From Pseudoxanthomonas suwonensis (GTDB lineage: Bacteria > Pseudomonadota > Gammaproteobacteria > Xanthomonadales > Xanthomonadaceae), in the NCBI RefSeq assembly GCF_000972865.1, contig NZ_CP011144.1:310001-374000 (forward strand): a DNA stretch of 64,000 nucleotides, in the 5' to 3' direction. This document shows, piece by piece, positions 62,476-64,000 of this stretch. A model generated the notes under the pieces. The model was given only the letters and a program-made list of their open reading frames with translations. It made no database searches and was not told where the DNA came from. Both the position numbers and the translations under genes were made by a program. Position 1 is the stretch's first letter; every line of letters starts with the position of its first letter.

Positions 62476-63072
62476 TCACTGCGCGGGGTGCCCTGGCTGG
62501 CGCGGGAGGAAGCCGCGTTGCCGCCGGGCATCCGCCTGCCGTTGAAAGTATCGCCAGCCGTACCAGAACGCCAGCGCACTGGCGATCCCGACCAGACCGA
62601 AGACCGCCACCGATTCCAGCCACGACAGCCAGCCGTAGAGGGTCGGCACGCCGTCGCGCTGCATTTCCACGAAGCGGCCGTGCCAGCTGGTCGAGTACGA
62701 CGACCCGGGCGCGCCGCCGCGCCACGGCCAGCCGGCCATGCCGACCAGCAACGCCCCGGCCACGAAGCCGGCGACGGACAGGGTCCTGGCGGACAGCCAC
62801 CCGAACCGGCGCAGCAGCAGGAACGCGGGCAGGCCGAGCAGCAGCGCATGCAGGAAGGTCACGAGGACCGATATCCCCAGCACCACCAGCATTCCCTCCA
62901 CCTGCGCCGCTGCCGTGGGGACTTCACCGCTTCCGATCAGGAACACCAGCAGCAGCACCGGGAATACCAGCGCCGACGCCAGCAGGCCGGCGAACACGGC
63001 CGGCCAGTGCAGGCGGCCGGCCGCGCCTTGTGCCACGGCCGACTGCTTCACCCGGGTGCCGGGCCGCCCCAC
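62476..63072 (-). CDS. Hypothetical membrane protein (middle of ArsR-linked operon)
   Basis: 198 residues with four TM helices (about 24-48, 60-90, 98-118 and 155-175) and a periplasmic or cytoplasmic segment (about 118-150). No recognised family. It starts with GTG directly after the previous gene's TGA (TGAGTG), the same coupling as creB-creC, and ends 4 bp before the ArsR start. Perhaps an immunity-like or stress membrane protein, by analogy with SdpI/SdpR pairs; that is speculation. Confidence 0.72.
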   Translation of the reverse strand: MGRPGTRVKQSAVAQGAAGRLHWPAVFAGLLASALVFPVLLLVFLIGSGEVPTAAAQVEGMLVVLGISVLVTFLHALLLGLPAFLLLRRFGWLSARTLSVAGFVAGALLVGMAGWPWRGGAPGSSYSTSWHGRFVEMQRDGVPTLYGWLSWLESVAVFGLVGIASALAFWYGWRYFQRQADARRQRGFLPRQPGHPAQ

Positions 63073-63492
63073 TCAGCGTCCCTCGCGCGGCAGCGGCGGC
63101 ATCGCGGCCGGCAGCGGCAGGGCCTGGACGGCTTCCTGGTCCTGCGCCCAGTGGGCGACCGTGCGGCCGTAGCGAGCGATCATCGCCATGTTGAAGAAGT
63201 GCATCGCGCCCAGCACCAGCACCGACAGGCCGACCTTGCCGGCCACGTACGGGATCATCGAGGCCATCGCCTTCTGCTCGTTCCAGCCGTCCATGCGCAG
63301 GGCGATGAAGCCGATGTTGACCAGATAGAAGCCGACCACCAGCAGGTGGTTGGTCGACTTGGCCAGTTGCGCGTCCTGGCCGAAGCACTTGACCAGGAAC
63401 ACCTCGCCGTTCTTCGACAGGGTGCGCGCCACCCAGACGGTCATGGCGATGGAAATGCCCAGGTACAGCAGGTAACCGAGTTCCAGGATCAT
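63073..63492 (-). CDS. Hypothetical membrane protein, first gene of ArsR-linked operon
   Basis: 139 residues with three or four TM helices (LELGYLLYLGISIAMTVWVA about 3-22; HLLVVGFYLVNIGFIALRM; AGKVGLSVLVLGAMHFFNMA). Conserved Trp/Asp/Asn (MDGWNEQK) between helices two and three. Found as an unnamed family in Xanthomonads and actinobacteria (from memory). ATG 63492 follows AAGGAGCGTCGCC. Promoter with palindromic operator upstream. Confidence 0.75.
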   Translation of the reverse strand: MILELGYLLYLGISIAMTVWVARTLSKNGEVFLVKCFGQDAQLAKSTNHLLVVGFYLVNIGFIALRMDGWNEQKAMASMIPYVAGKVGLSVLVLGAMHFFNMAMIARYGRTVAHWAQDQEAVQALPLPAAMPPLPREGR

Positions 63493-63545
63493 GGCGACGC
63501 TCCTTCAGGTTGGCTTCGGGTTGAATGTTTGCTTATTTAACTAAA

Positions 63546-63573
63546 ATGCTAATTGCTTAATTGAGCAAGTCAA
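63546..63573 (-). promoter_or_regulatory. Promoter with ArsR-type palindrome in its spacer
   Basis: The A+T-rich stretch reads, on the minus strand, -35 TTGACT (63568-63573), a 16-bp spacer and -10 TAGCAT (63546-63551). The spacer is almost exactly the imperfect palindrome TTGCTTAATTGAGCAA (63553-63568, 14 of 16 symmetric). The ArsR-type repressor of this operon would block the promoter there. Confidence 0.65.
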
Positions 63574-63614
63574 GCCCCGCCTGCCAGCTGGCCGACGAAC
63601 GGCAGGATCCGGTG

Positions 63615-63650
63615 GAAAAAAAAGCAGGCCGGCCCCTGGGGGCCGGCCTG
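63615..63650 (-). terminator. Rho-independent terminator of the DEAD-box helicase gene
   Basis: A perfect 12-bp stem (63625-63636 with 63639-63650) with a 2-nt loop and eight U on the minus-strand exit side; 40 bp after the helicase stop codon. Clear intrinsic terminator. Confidence 0.95.
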
Positions 63651-63690
63651 TGGGAAGCATTGCCGGATGCGGCCGGCAGGCGATGCCGGA

Positions 63691-64000
63691 TCAGCCGTGC
63701 GGCTTCGGCGGTCCCTTGCGGTGCGGCTTGGCGGGGCCACCCGGCTTGCCGCCGAACTTGCCCGGACGGGCGCCGCCATGCGGCCGGAACTTGCCCTTCG
63801 GCGCCTGCGCCGAGGGCGCGTGGCTGCCGTCCCAGCGGCTGATCCGCAGCTGCTGGCCGACCACCCAGGCCTTCTGCAGGTGGATCATGATTTCCGGCGG
63901 CATGCCCTCGGGCAGGTCGAGGATCGAGTGGTCGTCATGGATGTCGATGCGGCCGATGAAGCGGCTTTCCAGTCCGGCCTCGTTGGCGATCGCGCCGACG
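63691..64000 (-). CDS. DEAD-box RNA helicase, C-terminal part (cut by window edge)
   Basis: The 102 complete codons seen belong to the end of a DeaD/CsdA-type helicase: the DbpA-like RNA-binding domain (GAIANEAGLESRFIGRIDIH, LPEGMPPEIMIHLQKAWV), followed by a Gly/Lys/Pro-rich basic tail (KFRPHGGARPGKFGGKPGGP) that likely binds RNA nonspecifically. The helicase core lies beyond the window. Role in ribosome assembly and cold response is expected from the family. Followed by an intrinsic terminator. Confidence 0.88.
   Translation of the reverse strand, partial: VGAIANEAGLESRFIGRIDIHDDHSILDLPEGMPPEIMIHLQKAWVVGQQLRISRWDGSHAPSAQAPKGKFRPHGGARPGKFGGKPGGPAKPHRKGPPKPHG

Overview
The window is about 70% G+C or higher with dense, mostly single-copy housekeeping and envelope genes. 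Gene content and order (ubiG-gph, divergent efp/epmB, creB-creC-creD, FolE2, a TonB receptor followed by DUF3649/PepSY/DUF3325, many DUF-type Xanthomonad proteins) and the abundance of TGTAGGAGC-ended intergenic palindromes point to a chromosome of the Xanthomonadaceae/Lysobacteraceae (Lysobacter, Luteimonas, Pseudoxanthomonas and relatives). This placement is inferred from gene families and repeats, not from a database search. No rRNA, tRNA, prophage, CRISPR array or intact transposase was recognised.

Layout. 1-7.1 kb: 5' end of a threonine-synthase-like gene, folE2, a squalene/phytoene-synthase-like gene, then efp-mtaD-ubiG-gph on the minus strand with epmB (the EF-P lysylation partner) divergent from efp. 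7.1-12.6 kb: a small PstS-like periplasmic protein, a porin and a multi-HAMP chemoreceptor, bracketed by two related repeat blocks. 12.6-19.6 kb: rlmD, an orphan receiver-HPt protein, the creB-creC two-component system with its target creD, and rlmJ. 19.6-29 kb: a beta-lactamase-fold hydrolase, a CDF transporter, a GNAT enzyme, mfd, a long repeat array and an SLC13-type permease. 29-34 kb: DUF4105 protein, phospholipase D-like protein and M13 metallopeptidase. 34-39 kb: a Fur-type iron uptake cluster (TonB receptor, DUF3649, PepSY, DUF3325). 39-48 kb: a decayed gpmA fragment, an NTF2-like protein, a 38-residue Lys-rich protein, gpmA, a lipoprotein, nfi, pirin, aqpZ, phaZ and a PadR/HAAS membrane pair. 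48-64 kb: cyclophilin, two EamA exporters, LysR regulator, GFA protein, DUF885 lipoprotein, serine hydrolase, VOC protein, DUF72, DUF2238, GAF-GGDEF, universal stress protein, rluF, an ArsR-regulated membrane operon and the 3' end of a DEAD-box helicase.

The most unusual content is between the genes. A family of roughly 95-bp palindromic elements occurs at about 14 sites, often as tandem arrays with a 122-bp step. The end hairpins come in several sequence types that keep base pairing while changing sequence. At five genes the terminal TGTAGGAG motif supplies the in-frame TAG stop. One copy is split by a second, 24-bp-arm palindrome. Other features are a 12-copy TTGACC hexamer tract, a duplicated long palindrome flanking 5 kb, and ghosts of gpmA and of a VOC gene 3' end. 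Three promoter-level sites were readable by eye: a Fur box lying in a -35/-10 spacer, a cre-tag-like site before creD, and an ArsR-type palindrome lying in a promoter spacer.
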